Shown piece after piece: positions 21,739 to 24,403 of a stretch of DNA of 24,403 bases. The DNA comes from an uncultured Pseudomonadales bacterium (GTDB taxonomy: Bacteria; Pseudomonadota; Gammaproteobacteria; Pseudomonadales; Cellvibrionaceae): positions 1-24,403 of the forward strand of contig CALIUX010000248.1 in assembly GCA_938048505.1 (NCBI GenBank), in the 5' to 3' direction. The notes below the pieces were generated by a model. That model worked only from the letters and a program-made list of their open reading frames with translations, did no database searches and was not told the DNA's origin. The stretch's first letter is position 1. The number at the start of each line of letters is the position of its first letter. The position numbers were made by a program, and so were the translations under genes.

Positions 21739-24403
21739 ATCGTCTACTCTTAATTCATCAAAATCATCTTCTTTGCGAATTTCTGCTTGGTGGTCTTTGG
21801 CAAACGCTTTGAGATCAGCCGATAATTTAGTAATTCTTTTAACAATTGCAATATCAAAATCAATTGATTTCTCAACGGATTGCGTTAATTGATTAGCGGA
21901 TGTTTCTAATGTTGTCGCGATATTTTCAGCTATATGACCAATACCCTCAAATAGCGCTGAATCCAGCTCGATCTTGACTGGTGACTGTCGGGATAATAAG
22001 GATTCCTGTGACGTTTTTTGCAAAGATTCTTGCAGTGCCGCTTGTAATTGCTGGCTCATCGACATCAATGACTGTGAGGTTTTTTCACTACGCTTATCTT
22101 CTTGTTGTGCTAGGCGGTTACCTAAATTTTCTAAACTTTCAGTCATTTCCGTTATTTTTTGAGCAATGCGAGTCGAGCCATCAACTCCACTATCTTGCTC
22201 TTTATGCAGCGTAAAATCTTTTTTAATCGCTTCCCAACGAGCTTGTTGAACAGGCGTCATATTGCCTCGTAGCTCGGCTAGCTTTAGCAAATTATCTTCT
22301 GAGCCACTTGTGAGTAATTGTGATTCGCCCTGGTAATGATCATCAATCATTACCATAAGCTCATCTTGCGTCATGACAGCAGAAATTTTTTCTGCCATTT
22401 TGTTCATATTACGATAACTGCCTTGCAACTTAAATGGGGGCTCAGTACGATAATGATCATTCTGTGCTGCAGAAGTAATATACTGCTGATTTACTTTTAA
22501 AATAACATCTCGCACAACAAACATTTTTTTCAAAACATCGCATATTTCATTAATTTCTGCGCCACTGTAAGCGTAACTCAAGTCCGTTGCTGCAATGTTT
22601 TCACCCTGTGCACGCGCAATCAGCTTATAAACATCATCAAGTGGTCGCAGAGCCAAAGGTGCTAATATTTTATTAGACGTTAAGCTATTTTCAATATAGC
22701 TCATGGCAAATTGCTCTTCTGTTCCGCCTAAAATATCACCAAGATTATAAATATCAGCCCTATTGGCCAGCATATCAGGTACTTTAAAAACATCACCTGA
22801 TTCCGTATAAGGGTTACCCGCCATAACAACGCAAAACTTTCTGCCACGCATATCGTAAGTTTTACTTTTACCTCGCCATACGCCTTCTATACGACGTGTC
22901 CCATCACACAAGGAGATAAATTTTTGTAAAAACTCAGGGTCTGTATGCTGAATATCATCAAGATAAAGCATCACATTATTACCCATCTCCAATGCTAGGT
23001 TTAACTTGATGAGTTCTTGCGCTGCCGTTGCATTATTTGCCTGCGCAGGGTCGAGTGAAACAACATCATGCCCTAATGAAGGACAATTGATTTTCATGAA
23101 AATCAATCCTAATCGGCTAGCCACATATTCCATTAATGTTGTTTTACCGTAACCGGGTGGCGATATCATCATTAATAAGCCCATTAAATCACTGCGCTTA
23201 TCTTCGCCAACAGTACCCATTTGTTTGGCAAGATTATCGCCAATGAGCGGCAAGTAGGATTCATTAATCAAACGATTACGCACAAATGAGCTAAGTGGCC
23301 TCGCCTTGAATTCATCAAGCCTAAGCTTGTCACGCTCTTGTGACATGATTTCTGAACGCACCGATAAATACTGATGGTAGCCAGGAACACGCACACTGAC
23401 ATGATAATGTAGATCCTTTAAATAACGATGAAGAGAAATAAAGAGCTCTTGGTTTTTAATACGAGTATGTTGACCCAGTAGGCCTGTCACCTTGGCATCA
23501 AGCTTTACCGTTAAGTACCGGCGCTCAAGGTTTGGAGCGCATAAAATACTCGCAGCTTCATCAATATAAGGAGCCAATAGTTGCAGCGCTGTTTCTTCAT
23601 TTCCTTCATTGAAGCCACGCTTTTCAATAAATGCTGCCAGCCATGCACGCGCCAACGCAAACGCACTCGCCATATCATCGCGCATAGACAGTAGCATACT
23701 TTGATACTCTTCCCACACAACAGTATCGATAGCAGCTTGCAGGCTTTCTAGTAATTTTTGTGCATAGTGCGTAATAGCAAAGTCAACGTTATCTCGCTCA
23801 AGCTCAGCCACTAAATAATCAGCTGCGACTTCAGATGTCGCGTTATCAAATGAAAAGTTGGCTTCTTCAACAAATAACTGAATGGCCGTAAGCAACTCTG
23901 CTCTAAATAAGTGCGTCGCCTGTACACTACCAAATAATTCGCGTAAATATTTTGCTGAGCGCGCTCGCGCAAGCCATTGTTCTTTTTGTTTATTACTCAA
24001 TGATTGCTGTGCACTGTGCCAATATAATTGCGCTAAAGCTCTAGCAGAAGGCTCAAATGATAACGTTTCGGCTTGAGATATGACCGGAACGATAGCCTTA
24101 AGAATGAGAGCGGCATCATGATCATGGATGCCTTTTTCGTAACCCTCTTTATAGCGCGGTGAAGAAAATGCTTTGACCAAATTATTCAAGGGTGAATCAT
24201 CTTTAGCCGCGCTACTTTTTACAGTGCTGTTTTTCACTGTATCATTGAGAATTTTTAAAGATAGGTTATCAGTATTTTGACGCGCAGCCTGAATAATAAG
24301 ATAGGCCAAGTACTCTGAACGGTAAATTTCAGACGTTTCAGATATGAGTGTAATATCCCAATAAGACTTTAATTCATTAAGTACTTTATGATCTGCTACT
24401 TCA
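21730..24403 (-). CDS. Large AAA+ ATPase, 'DNA repair ATPase' type (partial, N-terminus beyond window edge)
   Basis: The frame stays open to the right edge (EVADHKVLNELKSYW is read before the first internal TTG), so the start lies outside. Visible are 890 residues of a family whose members are usually well above 1000. Counting from the first full codon, Walker A is SPPGYGKTT (Lys420) and Walker B is VMLYLDDIQH (Asp482, Asp483, with Asp in place of the usual Glu). A sensor-1-like VVMAGNPYTESG and an arginine-containing LANRADIYNLGD follow. Before the ATPase is a long helical region with an LERRYL segment. After it come acidic and glutamine-rich coiled coils (EMTESLENLGNRLAQQEDK, MSQQLQAALQESL) and a charged tail. 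No membrane segment is seen. The 'DNA repair' label is inherited and not supported by any motif here; a MoxR/dynein-like remodelling role is as likely. It is convergent with fmdB and probably unrelated to it. Confidence 0.85.
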   Translation of the reverse strand, partial: EVADHKVLNELKSYWDITLISETSEIYRSEYLAYLIIQAARQNTDNLSLKILNDTVKNSTVKSSAAKDDSPLNNLVKAFSSPRYKEGYEKGIHDHDAALILKAIVPVISQAETLSFEPSARALAQLYWHSAQQSLSNKQKEQWLARARSAKYLRELFGSVQATHLFRAELLTAIQLFVEEANFSFDNATSEVAADYLVAELERDNVDFAITHYAQKLLESLQAAIDTVVWEEYQSMLLSMRDDMASAFALARAWLAAFIEKRGFNEGNEETALQLLAPYIDEAASILCAPNLERRYLTVKLDAKVTGLLGQHTRIKNQELFISLHRYLKDLHYHVSVRVPGYHQYLSVRSEIMSQERDKLRLDEFKARPLSSFVRNRLINESYLPLIGDNLAKQMGTVGEDKRSDLMGLLMMISPPGYGKTTLMEYVASRLGLIFMKINCPSLGHDVVSLDPAQANNATAAQELIKLNLALEMGNNVMLYLDDIQHTDPEFLQKFISLCDGTRRIEGVWRGKSKTYDMRGRKFCVVMAGNPYTESGDVFKVPDMLANRADIYNLGDILGGTEEQFAMSYIENSLTSNKILAPLALRPLDDVYKLIARAQGENIAATDLSYAYSGAEINEICDVLKKMFVVRDVILKVNQQYITSAAQNDHYRTEPPFKLQGSYRNMNKMAEKISAVMTQDELMVMIDDHYQGESQLLTSGSEDNLLKLAELRGNMTPVQQARWEAIKKDFTLHKEQDSGVDGSTRIAQKITEMTESLENLGNRLAQQEDKRSEKTSQSLMSMSQQLQAALQESLQKTSQESLLSRQSPVKIELDSALFEGIGHIAENIATTLETSANQLTQSVEKSIDFDIAIVKRITKLSADLKAFAKDHQAEIRKEDDFDELRVDDEP

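Noticed and set aside
21730..24309. Complete ATPase gene starting at TTG 24309
   Set aside because: The frame continues upstream without a stop to the window edge and encodes family-like sequence, so the gene is partial.

Overview
The window looks like an A+T-rich chromosomal segment (G+C roughly 40% by eye, not computed) of a Gram-negative gammaproteobacterium, probably marine. Three things point that way: the ybbP-ybbA block divergent from tesA, which is a classic proteobacterial arrangement; two lipobox lipoproteins; and the style of the two-component and amide-uptake genes. An Oceanospirillales-like host would fit, but I cannot prove it from sequence alone. I see no phage, IS element, CRISPR array, tRNA or rRNA. 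Both window edges cut genes.

Layout. (1) 1-1943, minus: C-terminally truncated molybdopterin oxidoreductase of the FdhF/YdeP-like 'alpha subunit' family. (2) 2200-4864: two convergent lipoprotein hydrolases, a glycerophosphodiester phosphodiesterase (+) and a GH5 cellulase-family enzyme (-), sharing a hairpin terminator at 3592-3625. (3) 5156-10052: ybbP and ybbA (minus, overlapping) diverge from tesA and a small rhomboid protease (plus). The divergent intergenic region holds two short inverted repeats.

(4) 10069-21673 is the most interesting part and reads as one amide-utilisation unit. A hybrid histidine kinase whose N-terminal half is an NCS1-type nucleobase/hydantoin-like transporter carries a nine-cysteine motif between the transporter part and the kinase part. 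It is co-transcribed, with a 20-bp overlap, with a LuxR-type response regulator. Divergent from it run a five-gene urea/short-chain-amide ABC transporter (binding protein, two permeases, two ATPases), an FmdA-family formamidase and the small zinc-ribbon protein FmdB. The spacer holds a perfect 17-bp-arm inverted repeat (14670-14707), the best candidate operator for the regulator. Just downstream, three 21-bp units each begin with an in-frame ATG, and the first two each place a purine-rich ribosome-binding-like stretch before the next ATG, so the binding protein has several possible starts. The model is: the transporter-like sensor recognises an amide or related compound, the phosphorelay switches on the operon, the ABC transporter brings in the amide, and FmdA splits formamide to formate and ammonia. 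The formate could in principle reach a formate dehydrogenase, but the link to the truncated gene at the left edge is speculative.

(5) 21730-24403, minus: N-terminally truncated large AAA+ ATPase of the type annotated as 'DNA repair ATPase', open through the right window edge, with a coiled-coil C-terminus.
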